A DNA stretch of 64,000 bases from JANNPJ01 sp965200525 (GTDB taxonomy: Bacteria > Actinomycetota > Actinomycetes > Actinomycetales > Kineosporiaceae): contig OZ241368.1 of the NCBI GenBank assembly GCA_965200525.1, positions 3,100,001 to 3,164,000 of the forward strand, read 5' to 3'. The notes beneath the pieces were generated by a model. That model worked only from the letters and a program-made list of their open reading frames with translations. It made no database searches and was not told where the DNA came from. Positions 19,303-28,548 of this stretch are shown piece after piece. Position 1 is the stretch's first letter. Every line of letters begins with the position of its first letter. Both the position numbers and the translations under genes were made by a program.

Positions 19303-19533
19303 ATGGCCGACACAAGCGAGATCAATCACGGCGTGCTGGCGCTGGTAGAGCGTCTGGTCACCAACTATGCCGGACAACTTTCGGCCCTGGAGGTCATCCA
19401 AGCGGTACACAGCGTCTGGCGAACCAGCCCCGCCGCATCCGTGGCTGATCTGGAACGCCAGAGCCGCCAGGTGCTCGATGCGCAGGTAACAGGGTTTGAA
19501 TCACCCGCGCCGCGCGGACGCATCGAAGACTGA
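19303..19533 (+). CDS. Small helical protein, unknown function
   Basis: A 76-aa protein starting at ATG 19303 (an upstream in-frame ATG at 19291 is also possible). The sequence is mostly predicted helical: VLALVERLVTNYAG, then SALEVIQAVHSVW, then VADLERQSRQVLDAQV. This resembles the short three-helix-bundle dimerization domain found at the N terminus of some actinobacterial regulators and phosphatases, but I cannot confirm it. No ribosome binding site is strong. It follows the broken PAS/GGDEF gene by 160 bp on the same strand and precedes a receiver-domain remnant. Function unassigned. Confidence 0.55.
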   Translation: MADTSEINHGVLALVERLVTNYAGQLSALEVIQAVHSVWRTSPAASVADLERQSRQVLDAQVTGFESPAPRGRIED

Positions 19534-19639
19534 ACCTGGACTGGACTCTGATCGACCACCATCTTGGGTTCACCTGAAGATCTCTTAGGAACCTACGGAG
19601 TTAGATGCTTCCTGTCGCTCGGTGGCGGCATCTCGCGGA

Positions 19640-19870
19640 GACTCCGGTGCCGACATCAGCCGAGCCGAGATCAAATCCGATCCGCGTCTGGGCGCTATTC
19701 CGGTCCTCATCGTCACAACTTCCCAAGATCCGATCGACATCGAGACCGCTTACAACCTGTACGCCAACGCCTAAGCGATAAAGCCGACCAGCCTGGACGA
19801 TTTCTCCGGCGTAGTTGGCCGGATCGAGGAGTTCTTCGCCCGCGTGGCCGCGGTTCCCGTCGCCGGCTGA
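19640..19870 (+). pseudogene. Response regulator receiver remnant with in-frame stop
   Basis: Encodes only the C-terminal half of a CheY-like receiver. AEIKSDPRLGAIPVLIVTTSQ and DIETAYNLYANA are followed by TAA (19772-19774), then AIKPTSLDDFSGVVGRIEEFF to a TGA at 19870. The Lys-Pro of the conserved switch region lies just after the stop. The expected residue at the stop is Tyr or similar, so TAC-to-TAA fits. The N-terminal half with the phospho-acceptor Asp is absent or too decayed to read. Related to Rcp1-type single-domain regulators such as the second receiver at 1980-2795. Confidence 0.75.
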
Positions 19871-20379
19871 GCCTTCTCGCGCTATCTCAACCGGATTGAC
19901 TTGCATGCCCGATCGGAGGGACCGGTAATGCAGTGCTTTCGGTCGGTTGGCGAGCCTCACGTGGGCGCCATCCGGTCCTGACCTGCTGAACGGGTTAACG
20001 CCAGGCCGCGGCCTGAAAACCGTGAGTGGGGCGCACCAATCGCCTGGTCCAGCAGGGCGGAATTGTGTATAAGACGGCGACCAGACCTACAGGGCGCCTC
20101 GCGGAATACATCTACCGATACAACGTCTACCAGCTCGTGCGGGCGGGCTCCGCGTCGGCAAGGCGATTCCCCACCGTGGCCGGGCTTCCGCCGACGATCG
20201 CAAAGTTGACCGCTCCTCTCGTGCGGGGCGTGCACCCTGCGTACGGCGGAGGTGGTCGGACATGCCCGCCTTGCCACCCCCGCCGCACCCGAGCATGTTC
20301 GCATGCTCGGCTCACTGCCTGCTTTGAACGACACACCAATGACCGCGCCTGCCCCGGATGCACTGTGCGGACACTGCTA
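19871..20379. other. Decayed sequence upstream of an IS630 remnant
   Basis: No intact gene. Open frames on both strands here lack motifs and ribosome binding sites. It probably includes eroded transposase sequence, but I cannot show homology before about 20380. Confidence 0.35.
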
Positions 20380-20515
20380 CGCCTACCGCCGCGGGCAACG
20401 CCAAGATCCGCGCCCTCATCACCGGCTGGAACGACAACGCCCGCCCCTTCACCTGGCTCAAGACCGCCGAACAACGCTTGCAAAAGCCAACCGTCGCACC
20501 AACGCACGGCGCTAG
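20380..20515 (+). pseudogene. IS630-family transposase, 3' fragment
   Basis: Translation gives KIRALITGWNDNARPFTWLK, then TAEQ, the characteristic C terminus of IS630/DDE_3 transposases. The end of the protein (LAKANRRTNARR) reads in another frame after a one-base indel near 20480. The catalytic DDE residues are upstream and missing. It is on the opposite strand to the IS630 N-terminal fragment at 22552-22952. Confidence 0.75.
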
Positions 20516-20897
20516 GCATTGCAGATGCAGAAGGCCGAACTGCGAGCCGACTGCCGACTGGCGACCTCTGCCGGCCATGTTCTAATTTGCGCCAGTGTCA
20601 CGTGCTGCCTTGGGCCTGGTGGTATGTCGATTCATCCCGGCGGAGGGAACCGACGATGGCGTTCATCTGTCCGCGACGCCCCACTCGCGTTTCGTCAATC
20701 TTGAGAGCAACAAAGGCTCCCGTCTCATCTTCACTTGCGCTCGACCCGGACCGGGACGCGGTGCCCATGGTCATAGAAGTGGATCGCCCAGACTCTTCGG
20801 CGACCCATCGGCTTGGTGTCCCTTGCCTGAACGAGGCATTGACGTGCCTACTCAGTCGACTTCATAGGCCGTCGAAGCATCGAACGGGAGTCGCACA
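20516..20897. other. Gap upstream of the membrane protein gene
   Basis: No supported gene. The last 100 bases should hold the promoter of the 20898 gene. GAACGGGAG just before the start is its ribosome binding site. Confidence 0.4.
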
Positions 20898-21569
20898 ATG
20901 AGGTTCTACCGAAAGCTCTGGGTGATCGCGGCAGTCGCCGCAAATACTACCTGCACTGGGGTGGCCCTGCTGGCCTTTACCCTAGGCACGCTGTTCTGGG
21001 CGGCACTGATTTCGGCGCTGGTGGCCGGCGCAGCGGGCATCCTGTCCTCGACCAGGCAAGAGCTCGGCGACCCTCTCCCTCGTACCGGCAGCAGTCTTGC
21101 CTGTGGGGCTTACATCGGCGTGGCCACGATGGGGGCTGGCGAAGCAGTCGGCCCGGTAGGGGTGCTCTTCGTCCTGGCCTGGGTCGTGGCGTCCCCGCCC
21201 GTTGTCGAGTGGTTGTATGCCCGCATGGCTGGCGCCAAATCGTCTGAGCCCGCCCACATGCGTGACGCTCGTGCCCCAGCATCCGTGCATCCACCAAGGC
21301 AGTGGACACACCGGACCTCACCGGCGTCCGATATGACGGATCAGGAACTGATCTTCATGTGGCGCCTGAGTTTCGTCCAGATCACCGGAGCCCAATCTAC
21401 GGCCGACGTGTTCGCGGCTTGCGAGAACCGCGCGCGCCTCCTGGATGAGATCGAGAGGCGCGATCCCGTCGGCTTTTGCGCCTGGATGAACAGCGGAGCC
21501 CGCGCCGCCAGCGATCCCAGTCGGTTCCTGGGGCTACGTCCCGGAACTGACAAGGAGGATCGACCATGA
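20898..21569 (+). CDS. Two-part protein: membrane anchor plus conserved C-terminal helical domain
   Basis: 223 aa, ATG preceded by CGGGAGTCGCAC. The N-terminal 100 residues contain two to four hydrophobic segments (VALLAFTLGTLFWAALISAL, then GVLFVLAWVVASPPVVEWLY). A polar linker follows, then a separate helical domain from MTDQELIFMWRLSF to GFCAWMNSGARAASDPSRFL. Short actinobacterial proteins with this DELxxxWRxSY...ERRxPxGFxxWLxSGARAAxDPSRYL pattern are common but uncharacterised; this recollection is from family knowledge and was not searched. Position and topology suggest an inner-membrane protein with a cytoplasmic tail. Its stop overlaps an ATG (ATGA), but the following frame is only 20 codons and is cut by the chemoreceptor/IS256 debris. 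Confidence 0.75.
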   Translation: MRFYRKLWVIAAVAANTTCTGVALLAFTLGTLFWAALISALVAGAAGILSSTRQELGDPLPRTGSSLACGAYIGVATMGAGEAVGPVGVLFVLAWVVASPPVVEWLYARMAGAKSSEPAHMRDARAPASVHPPRQWTHRTSPASDMTDQELIFMWRLSFVQITGAQSTADVFAACENRARLLDEIERRDPVGFCAWMNSGARAASDPSRFLGLRPGTDKEDRP

Positions 21570-21614
21570 TCGCCACCGCGTCTGACTGGTTCGGAGATCG
21601 AGCAGTTCCTCAGA

Positions 21615-21916
21615 TCACACGCGGTTGAGGCTGCGGGCCATGGTGGCCTGAGCCTCGAGGATCTCGGCGATCCGGACCTGCACCGAGTCCATCCGGCCGA
21701 TAATCTCGCTGGTGGCGTGGATGCCGGAGGCGACCGCGCTGGTGTTGGCCTGGATGGCGGCGATCTGCTCGGCCACCTGGCCGGTGGCGGCGGCGGTCTC
21801 CCGGGCCAGTTCCTTGACCTCGGCTGCGACGACGGCGAAGCCCTTGCCGACGTCGCCGGCCCGGGTCGCCTCGATGGTGGCGTTCAGGGCCAGCAGGTTG
21901 GTCTGGTCGGCGAGAC
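21615..21916 (-). pseudogene. Chemoreceptor signalling-domain fragment
   Basis: Reading on the minus strand gives LADQTNLLALNATIEATRAG, KGFAVVAAEVKELARETA and a C-terminal helix to SLNRV and TGA at 21615. This is the hairpin tip and descending helix of a methyl-accepting chemotaxis protein, about 100 residues. Everything upstream (sensor, membrane helices, HAMP, ascending helix) has been replaced by an IS256 transposase fragment, so it is non-functional. It is similar to, but not the same as, the chemoreceptor at 36449-38089. Confidence 0.88.
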
Positions 21917-22551
21917 CCTGCCCGCCGCGTCGGCTCCAAAGGCCTTGTCTGCCAACTCTTCACCTCCTCCAGGACGGCGTCGATGATGTTACTGATCGTG
22001 TCGTGGGACAGATCCGTACCGACCGTGCGGGCCAGATGGTGGCGGATGTCGCGGACCGTCATCCCGCCGGCGTAGAGCAAGATGATCATCTCGTCCAGGC
22101 CGCCGGCACGGCGGGCGCCTTTGGGCACCAGCCGCGGCTCGGACGAACCCTGACGGTCGCGTGGAACCGCCAAGGGCACGTCGCCGACCTGGGTGGCCAG
22201 CGTCTTGGGCGTGGAGCCGTTGCGGGAGTTCGTCGAGCCCCGCCCGGCCCGATCGCCTTTCTCATAGCCGAGGTGATCGGTGCGCTCAGCCTGCAATCCC
22301 CGCTCCAGCACCGCCTTCACCATCTCCGGCAGGAACCCACCCTCCCCGGTCAAGGTCAGGTCACCGGAATCGACCCGCTCCATCAGCCGGTCCAGCAGGC
22401 CAGCCTCCAGCATTTCCTTCACCGCCGCCCGCGCCGCCGGTGGACCCTCAACCGGGGCCAGCTGCGACTCCTGCGACTGCTCCTGATGATCTTCGCTCAC
22501 GGTCACGTGTTTACCCTCTCAAAAGGGATCTTGTACACAGACCATCTGACA
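21917..22551 (-). pseudogene. IS256-family transposase, 5' fragment
   Basis: The transposase starts at 22506 and reads LDRLMERVDSGDLTLTGEGG, then DHLGYEKGD, STPKTLATQVGDVPLAVPRD, MTVRDIRHHLARTVG and VLEEVKSWQTRPLEP. These are the N-terminal and DNA-binding parts of Mutator/IS256 transposases. It is cut off at about 21917-21925, just before the first catalytic Asp, where chemoreceptor sequence begins. The short region 22507-22551 is probably the terminal part of the element, which interrupts an IS630 transposase. Confidence 0.85.
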
Positions 22552-22952
22552 GGCTCGGTCGGAGATCTTCAGGTGCCAGGCCAGCAACCTCGAGGACCAG
22601 TGCGTGACGGCGTACTTCTTCGGCGGCGGCGCCAACGTCACCGCGATCATCTGCGCCCGGTCGATGACCCGCAGACGGCCCGAACGTTCCTCATCCGAGA
22701 GGCCAGCGTTCCTTTGGCCTGATAGCGGTTTCGCCACTCGATGACCCGGGTCCGGGACATCCCGACCTGCACCCCGATCGTCGTGTTCCCCGCGCCTTGG
22801 GCGGCCAGCAACACCACCCGGGCCCGCTGCGCCAGCCCGGCCGGCGCAGTCGATGCCCGTGTCAGGCGCAGCAGCGGTTCCTCATCACCTTCACGCAGCA
22901 TCAGAGCCGGAGCCGGACGACTCGCCATGAGCCGATTATCCCGACCCACCAA
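22552..22952 (-). pseudogene. IS630-family transposase, 5' fragment with frameshift
   Basis: Begins at about 22952/22928 and encodes an N-terminal helix-turn-helix (GLAQRARVVLLAAQGAGNTT, GMSRTRVIEWRNRYQAKG). After about 22700 the homology moves to another frame (GLSDEERSGRLRVIDRAQMI, then YAVTHWSSRLLAWHLKISDRA), indicating an indel. It then stops where the IS256 fragment starts. The DDE catalytic domain is missing. Confidence 0.85.
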
Positions 22953-22982
22953 CCGTTCTACAACTAACCACGCGCTGCACTA

Positions 22983-23132
22983 GTCGGCCGCAAGTCACGA
23001 TTCCTGATCCTCGTCGCCCTGCGCAGCCGTCACACCGCAACGGTCATTCCGGCTCTGACGCAAGCGTACTCACGCATGGACAAGCGTCCGTATGGCACGC
23101 TGACCTGGGACCGCGGCACCCACATCCGCACC
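22983..23132 (+). pseudogene. IS30-family transposase fragment
   Basis: About 150 bp nearly identical to 47312-47455. It encodes RKSRFLILVALRSRHTA, VIPALTQAYSRMDKR and GTLTWDRG, the catalytic-domain middle of an IS30 transposase. It is bounded by unrelated sequence on both sides. Confidence 0.85.
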
Positions 23133-23529
23133 CTGCAAGACGGTGGGCGGCGCGTCCTGCTGGTCGGCGTTGGTGTCAAGGACGTCTCACGAAGGATCCA
23201 CCCGTTCCTGATCGCCCAACGGCCCGCGCCTCCTGCGCCGCTCGGCCTCGCGTCCCTGACGCGGACCGGGCTCAGCGTGGTGCGCCGGCCTAGGCAGCTG
23301 CGTGCTCGTCCACCGGGTGTCCGCAAGGGTCAGAAACAGCGACGATGACGACCTGGCCGTGGGCGTGAGCTCGGGTCTCGTACAGCCCGGTGCTCGGCTA
23401 GTCGGACTTAGGCAGGAGGAGGGATAGCCGGTCGCCCAGGTGGTGCTTTAAAGAGACGACGAAGGCCTGCGCCGGACTGGCTCAGGGTTGGGGCGCGGTG
23501 GCGCTGCGCTGGTGTGGGCTACGGTGACC
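23133..23529. other. Decayed gap
   Basis: No gene recognised. Open frames here are short and without motifs; the region lies between two transposon/recombinase fragments. Confidence 0.4.
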
Positions 23530-23790
23530 GGTTCGGGCGGGCGTGATGGCAAGTGGCGGTTGAGGCTGGTGCAGGTGATTCCGGTCTTGATGCGATCTCG
23601 GCGATCGAGGCGCCGGTGTCGCGCAGGTGCGCGGCGTAGGCGAGATTGTCGGGGTCGACGACGGTGGGCGCCCGATGCGCCGGCCTTTCGCGGTGGCGGC
23701 CTCGCGGGCGTCGGCAGCGCGTTCGCGGCTGTAGGTGCGTTCCATCTGAGCGAACAGCGCCAGCAGCGGCAGCTCGGGTCAGGTCACCGG
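23530..23790 (-). pseudogene. Serine recombinase (resolvase/invertase) fragment
   Basis: The minus strand encodes LPLLALFAQMERTYSRERAA, AREAATAKGRRIGRPP, the hinge between catalytic and DNA-binding domains of Pin/Tn3-type serine recombinases. The following helix-turn-helix (NLAYAAHLRDTGASIAEI) is in another frame. The catalytic Ser region is missing. Non-functional remnant of a resolvase or invertase. Confidence 0.75.
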
Positions 23791-24280
23791 GTCGGACATC
23801 GTGGAGGAGGCGGCCCCGCCTGCCCGCGGGTTGAACCGGCGGGGATGTTCACGCAGGCTCTGGCATGGTCGAGAATCTGCGCGTTCGGTTGGTAGATCGC
23901 AGCACCGGCATCGACGTGACACCAGTGGTGGACCCGGGCCGCGGGCGTCGTCCCGGTCGGGTCCCGTCCTGGGTCATGGCTGTGAGCAGGCAGTGAGAGT
24001 ACCCGCGCGGAACGTGGGCGCAGCAGCTATAATATGCCCATCTGTGGTTGTCGCCCCCGCGCGGCAACGTCTGGTGGCGCCGTTTGGTCACCGTCTCCAA
24101 GGGTTTTTAGAACCCGGCCCGGCGCAGTTACCGGTTTCCCCGTGTCCAAGGCAACGGCACGGGCCTGGTCTCGTGCGCGGAGTTCCACTCACCGACATCG
24201 GTATAGGCGCCCTATACGACGACCCTGGGCGTCGTGGTGGCCCTGCGGCTGTAGGTGGTCCTCTGCACTAGCGGAAGAAG
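23791..24280. other. Gap upstream of the GAF-ANTAR gene
   Basis: No recognised gene. The stretch around 24030 (TATAATATG) is the only AT-rich spot and might be promoter sequence. GGAAGAAG before 24281 serves as ribosome binding site. Confidence 0.4.
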
Positions 24281-25126
24281 ATGATCTTCCCCATGGCCGG
24301 TCACGACGATCTCGCCGCCGAGCCCGATCCCACCTCCGGTTCCACTCTCGACTTGACCTCGGACTCCGCCGCCGGCGGGCCCGGTAACGAGGCGCCGCAG
24401 GGCCAGGAATCGGCTCCCGGTTCGACCTTGCCGGGTCCTGATTTTGCGGTGGGGGTTTTTGCGGAGTTGGCGACCATCGTGTTGCCGGACCAGCCACTGA
24501 GCGCGACGTTGGTGCGGATCGCACAGATCGCCGCCGAAGTCATCCCGGGCGCGGATGAGGTGTCGATCACCCTCATTCAAGGGGAGAAGGCCCGTAGCGT
24601 CGCGTTCAGCGGCCAGCTGGCCGCCGCCTTGGACGAACGGCAGTACCGACGCGGGTTCGGTCCGTGCATGGACGCGGCCGCCTCCGGCACCGTCATCGCG
24701 ATCGAGGACACCTTCGCCGACAAGACCTACCCGGACTTCGCCCGCGAAGCGGCCCGGGCTGGGGTCCGGCACAGCCTATCAATCCCGGTGCCCAGCGTGG
24801 CCGACGGGCGCACCGGGGCGATGAACATCTACGGCTCCGGCATACCGCTGGATGCCGGAGCCCGGGACGTAGCCACCACGTTTGCGACCTACGCCGCCGT
24901 GGCGATGGCCAACGCCGCGGTCTACGCCGGCGTCCTCGAACAAGTCGAACAGATGAAACAAGCACTGGCTTCCCGTGCGTTCATCGAGCAGGCCAAAGGC
25001 ATTATCATGGCCCGACAGCGCTGTGACGCCGAGGAAGCCTTCGAGCTCCTGCGTTCGGCTTCCAACCGAGGCAACCGCAAACTGCGCGACATCGCCCAGA
25101 GCATTGTCACCAGCACCACCGGCTGA
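24281..25126 (+). CDS. GAF-ANTAR RNA-binding regulator
   Basis: 281 aa, ATG at 24281 (an ATG 12 bases later is an alternative). After an acidic, Ser/Gly-rich leader of about 55 residues, a GAF domain spans about 65-215 (ADEVSITLI, RGFGPCMDAAASG, YPDFAREAARAGVRHSLSIP). An ANTAR domain follows at about 222-275 (ALASRAFIEQAKGIIMARQR, AFELLRSASNRGNRKLRDIA). ANTAR domains bind tandem hairpins in nascent RNA and prevent transcription termination; GAF domains provide the sensory input. Actinobacteria have many such proteins, mostly of unknown target. No target leader with paired hexaloop hairpins is obvious next to it. Monocistronic. Confidence 0.93.
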   Translation: MIFPMAGHDDLAAEPDPTSGSTLDLTSDSAAGGPGNEAPQGQESAPGSTLPGPDFAVGVFAELATIVLPDQPLSATLVRIAQIAAEVIPGADEVSITLIQGEKARSVAFSGQLAAALDERQYRRGFGPCMDAAASGTVIAIEDTFADKTYPDFAREAARAGVRHSLSIPVPSVADGRTGAMNIYGSGIPLDAGARDVATTFATYAAVAMANAAVYAGVLEQVEQMKQALASRAFIEQAKGIIMARQRCDAEEAFELLRSASNRGNRKLRDIAQSIVTSTTG

Positions 25127-25556
25127 AACCGCTCCCTGACCTGCCTACCTTGCCGTCCGGCCGGAGACTCCACGAGAGGTGAGGATGGACGAGGCCCAAG
25201 GCGACAACACCGCCGGAGATCGCGACCCAGCTCGAGCCTTAAGGCCCCCCAAGGAGGCACACACGCCTCAATTGTGGTGGCGGTGAAGGGCAGTGTCATC
25301 AGGGTCAGGATCGGCCGCGATGCCCACGGTTCCTGGCGCGCAAGACCGTAGGTGGGCAGGGCTCGGGGCAGCCCGAAAAGGGCGATGCACGTGACGATGA
25401 ACGGGACTGCGCCGAGCAGACGGGCCGTTGTCAGGGCGAAGCTCCAGTTGCCCTCGAGTACGGTGCCGAGCAGTGGCCAGGCAATGATCAGGACACACAA
25501 GACGAATACGCGTTGATTAGGTAGCTGCCGGGAATGAAGCCGTACTGATCCACTGC
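25127..25556. other. Gap with possible membrane-protein remnant on the minus strand
   Basis: Between about 25500 and 25262 the minus strand encodes a hydrophobic stretch (CVLIIAWPLLGTVLEGNW, LLGAVPFIVTCIALFGLP, RPILTLMTLPFTATTIEA) with two or three possible membrane helices. It has no start codon context and runs into other sequence on both sides. It may be a fragment of a membrane protein gene. I cannot name the family. Confidence 0.4.
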
Positions 25557-25778
25557 TGCGCGATCAAGTCCACGGCGACGGACGCCGTCGACACCGTCAA
25601 GGGCGAGGGCACCTCCGCTGCGCAGGATGCGAAGGACCAGAGCCTGGAAGCCAAGCAGGCCGTCCAGGACACCGCGCCTGAATTAGACGAGCACGTGCCG
25701 TCGATGGGCTCCCCGAGTGGCGAGGGGCCCACCGTCCTCATTGCCAGACCCTCGGTCAGGACCATCACGTGTGGATAG
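25557..25778 (+). pseudogene. Fragment of an Ala/Asp/Lys-rich amphipathic protein
   Basis: The plus strand encodes AIKSTATDAVDTVKGEGTSA and AQDAKDQSLEAKQAVQDTAP, ending at TAG 25776-25778. The heptad-like Ala/Lys/Asp pattern resembles late-embryogenesis-type or YtxH/apolipoprotein-like stress proteins. No start codon or ribosome binding site is present, so it is probably a 3' remnant. Family assignment is a resemblance only. Confidence 0.35.
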
Positions 25779-26139
25779 ACCTGGCCGGCGAACACTGCAC
25801 CTTCTGGCGTGACTCGGATGCGTCATCCCGCGCCCGCACGGCATTCGTACCTCTTCGCGCGGCCACGTAAGGGCCACGATGAGGGTGAACCATGCACGGG
25901 TAACGGCCCTTTGCGCCGCTGTCCACGGTGGCACCGCGAGGCCATCTCCACATCCGCCGCAGTGAGCTCTCTGTTGCCTTTGGTAGATGCCACGACGAGG
26001 GCTGCGGCCGTCGCTCAAGATGAGGGATCCGTTCGACGTAGTCTCAGTCCGAATTCGCCGACCAGACGTTCCCGGGGGGAGCTGATGACCGCAGGCTGTT
26101 CAAGCTGTGATGTGAGTCACGTCGGCTCTGAGAACCTGG
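25779..26139. other. Promoter region of the ECF sigma operon
   Basis: No gene supported. The last 150 bases lie upstream of the sigma factor gene and should contain its (possibly autoregulated) promoter. I cannot identify a -35/-10 pair with confidence. Confidence 0.4.
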
Positions 26140-26730
26140 GTGGGGTGGGGCGTCGACTTGCCGGACATGGAAGCCACGACTGGGACGCCACAGGGTGAGG
26201 CGGGTCTGTTGCACCGCTGCGCCGCGGGTGACCAGGCGGCGTTCGACGAGCTGTACCGGTTGACCGCGCCGTGGTTGCTGACCCGGTTGCGCCGCCGCTG
26301 CGCCGACGACCAATTGGTCGCTGAAGTCCTGCAGGACACCTATTTGGCGGTGTGGCGGGCGGCGGGGACGCTCAGCGATTTCGACAGCGACGGCGGGGCT
26401 GTCGGTTGGCTCTGGACGATCGCCGCCCGTCGCCTGGTCGACGGGTTTCGCCGGCGGGCGCGGGAGGCCACGGTGCCGACCGCCCTGGTCGGCGGTCCGT
26501 CCGGGCCGATCGCCCCGGCCGCTGAGGATCAGGCCCTGAGTGCCGTGTTGGGTGAGGACATGGAACGGGCTCTGATGAGCCTGGCACCGGAACTGCGGCA
26601 GGTCCTGCAGGCGATGGTTTTGGACGGCCTGTCCGTGCGTGAGACGTCGCTGCTGCTGGGCATGCCTGAAGGAACCGTGAAGACCCGGGCGCGACGCGCC
26701 AGGATCGCTTTGAGGGAGGCACTCACATGA
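26140..26730 (+). CDS. ECF-type RNA polymerase sigma factor
   Basis: 196 aa from GTG 26140; ATG 26167 is an equally plausible start. Region 2 is seen in AAFDELYRLTAPWLLTRLRR, EVLQDTYLAVWRAAG and GWLWTIAARRLVDGFRRRAR. Region 4 is seen in LAPELRQVLQAMVLDGLSVR and LLLGMPEGTVKTRARRARIA. The protein redirects RNA polymerase to a small set of promoters, normally including its own. It is the first gene of a tightly packed operon: the anti-sigma gene overlaps it by 4 bp, and ABC transporter genes follow. This sigma / zinc anti-sigma / ABC layout recurs in actinobacteria, so the transporter is probably the main regulated output. Confidence 0.94.
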   Translation: MGWGVDLPDMEATTGTPQGEAGLLHRCAAGDQAAFDELYRLTAPWLLTRLRRRCADDQLVAEVLQDTYLAVWRAAGTLSDFDSDGGAVGWLWTIAARRLVDGFRRRAREATVPTALVGGPSGPIAPAAEDQALSAVLGEDMERALMSLAPELRQVLQAMVLDGLSVRETSLLLGMPEGTVKTRARRARIALREALT

Positions 26731-27566
26731 CGTCGGCGCACCGTCACCCACCGCGCGAGTTCATCCACCGGTACGTCGACGTGGACGAGAGCTTCGATGA
26801 GATCAGCGTCTGGACAGTGGAGTCGCATCTGGAGGTCTGCCTGACCTGCCGGGAGGTTGTGGCCGAGCGGGTGCTCGCCGACATCCCGACCCGGCGGGTG
26901 GGGGTCAGCGACCTGGCCCTGCTGGAGCAGGTGGCCTCAAATCTGTCGGAACCGATTCGGACCGGCCCGCCACCGGTGCCGATTTCTAGCCGCTGGGCCT
27001 GGGTGCTGCGGCGGTGGGCGGTGTGGTCCTTCGGTCCGTGGGTACTGATGAGTGGACTGGTCCTGGTGGTCGCGTTGCTCCTGGACCTCACGGCGGTGAA
27101 GCATTTCTCGCTCGTGCTCCTGGTGGCGCCGGCGGCTCCCTTGCTGGGGGTGGGCGCGGCCTGGAACCGGCGGACCGATCCGGCCTGGGAACTGATCGGT
27201 GGTTCACCTCGCTCGGGGCTGTGGCTTCTGCTGCGGCGAACCTTCCTCGTCCTGGTGCTCGTCGTTCCCCTGGCTGCGGCGGTCAGCCTCGTGGGCGGCC
27301 ATTCGCCGGCGGTCTGGCTCACGCCCTGCCTGGCCTTGACCTCCACCACCCTTGCCTTCGGCGGGCGGTTCGGCGTTCAGCGCGTGGCAGCGGTGGTCGC
27401 CACGGGTTGGGCGTTTGCCGTCCTGTCACCCGGGCTGCAGCGTGCAACCGGCCCATTAGTACTGGAGACGCTGGTGATTCCGCTCTGGCTGATGCTGGCC
27501 GTCACCGCGAGTGCGGTTCTTCTGCTGCGGCGAAGCGACTTCCGGCATTTGGCCAGCCAGCAGTAG
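26727..27566 (+). CDS. Membrane anti-sigma factor with zinc-binding N terminus
   Basis: 279 aa, ATG overlapping the sigma stop codon (ATGA). The N-terminal cytoplasmic part carries ESHLEVCLTC, i.e. the H-x3-C-x2-C of ZAS-type anti-sigma factors (mini zf-HC2). From about residue 95 on there are six hydrophobic helices (for example WVLMSGLVLVVALLLDL and LWLMLAVTASAVLLLRR). It should hold the sigma factor inactive at the membrane until a signal releases it. The many membrane helices are more than the single helix of common anti-sigma factors, suggesting the membrane part itself is the sensor. The C terminus is short and cytoplasmic. Confidence 0.88.
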   Translation: MTSAHRHPPREFIHRYVDVDESFDEISVWTVESHLEVCLTCREVVAERVLADIPTRRVGVSDLALLEQVASNLSEPIRTGPPPVPISSRWAWVLRRWAVWSFGPWVLMSGLVLVVALLLDLTAVKHFSLVLLVAPAAPLLGVGAAWNRRTDPAWELIGGSPRSGLWLLLRRTFLVLVLVVPLAAAVSLVGGHSPAVWLTPCLALTSTTLAFGGRFGVQRVAAVVATGWAFAVLSPGLQRATGPLVLETLVIPLWLMLAVTASAVLLLRRSDFRHLASQQ

Positions 27567-27693
27567 TCGGCCGCGATCATTCCTCCATGATCCGGGCCCC
27601 AGCACCCGGAGATGACTCTTGACGAACGAACGCACGGACGGGCGGGCGCAGCTCCTGCCGAAAATAGTTGTTGGACAAGTAGATGGAGATGTG

Positions 27694-28548
27694 ATGGCCC
27701 GGGTAGTGACATCCGATGAGACGGTGCCGACGAGGTACGCCTGGTACGTGAAGGCCGATGGGCTGATGGTCAAGGCGGGCCGGCACCTGGCTGTCAACGG
27801 CCTTGACCTGCAGATGGGCGTCGGGGTGCACGGCCTGCTGGGACCCAATGGCGCCGGGAAGACGACGCTGATGCGAGCCCTGGCCACAGTCGTGCCGCCG
27901 AGCGGGGGTGACCTAGTGCTGCTGGGCCGGCGGGTGCAGGCCGGTGGCGACGCCCGGGTTGTACGTCGCTGCCTGGGCTACCTTCCGCAGAACTTCGGCT
28001 ATTACCCGCGGTTCACGGTGCGCGAATTCGTGGAGTACTTGGCCTGGATGAAAGAGATGCCGGCCCAGGACATCCCGGGTGCCGTGCAGCGCGCGATCGA
28101 GAGGGTCGGGCTGGCTGACCGGGCCGAACGCAAGCTGAAGACCCTGTCCGGAGGCATGCTGCGGCGCGTCGGTATCGCTCAGGCAATTGTGAATGATCCG
28201 CAGATTCTCCTGCTGGATGAACCCACCGTCGGGCTGGACCCGGAGCAGCGGGTCGGATTCCGTGAACTCCTGCGTGAACTGGGCTCCGACGCTTGCATAC
28301 TGGTCTCCACCCACCTGGTCGAGGACGTCGCAACCGCGTGCACCGATGTTCTGCTGGTCAACGAGGGCCGGCTGGTCTGGCAGGGCAGCCCGCAGGAGCT
28401 GGGCACAGCGGGCGGGGGCAGCGACGCCGGTGACAGCCCGGCCGAACGAGGGTATTCGGCCCTGCTGCGCAACCACCGCGCCGAGCCGGGTGAGCCGGCG
28501 AGGCCGAGCGATGACACCTGGGGCACGGGCCGGCGGGGCGTCCGATGA
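27694..28548 (+). CDS. ABC transporter ATP-binding protein
   Basis: 284 aa from ATG 27694, preceded by GATGGAGATGTG; a TTG start at 27619 would add 25 residues without homology. Walker A is GPNGAGKTT, the Q-loop lies in LGYLPQNFGYYP, the signature is LSGGMLRR, Walker B is ILLLDEPTVGLDP and the H-loop is STHLVED. It belongs to the exporter-type ATPases that pair with separate membrane subunits. It is the third gene of the ECF sigma operon. The next gene (membrane subunit) overlaps its stop by 4 bp. The last ~40 residues are Gly/Pro-rich and probably disordered. Confidence 0.94.
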   Translation: MARVVTSDETVPTRYAWYVKADGLMVKAGRHLAVNGLDLQMGVGVHGLLGPNGAGKTTLMRALATVVPPSGGDLVLLGRRVQAGGDARVVRRCLGYLPQNFGYYPRFTVREFVEYLAWMKEMPAQDIPGAVQRAIERVGLADRAERKLKTLSGGMLRRVGIAQAIVNDPQILLLDEPTVGLDPEQRVGFRELLRELGSDACILVSTHLVEDVATACTDVLLVNEGRLVWQGSPQELGTAGGGSDAGDSPAERGYSALLRNHRAEPGEPARPSDDTWGTGRRGVR

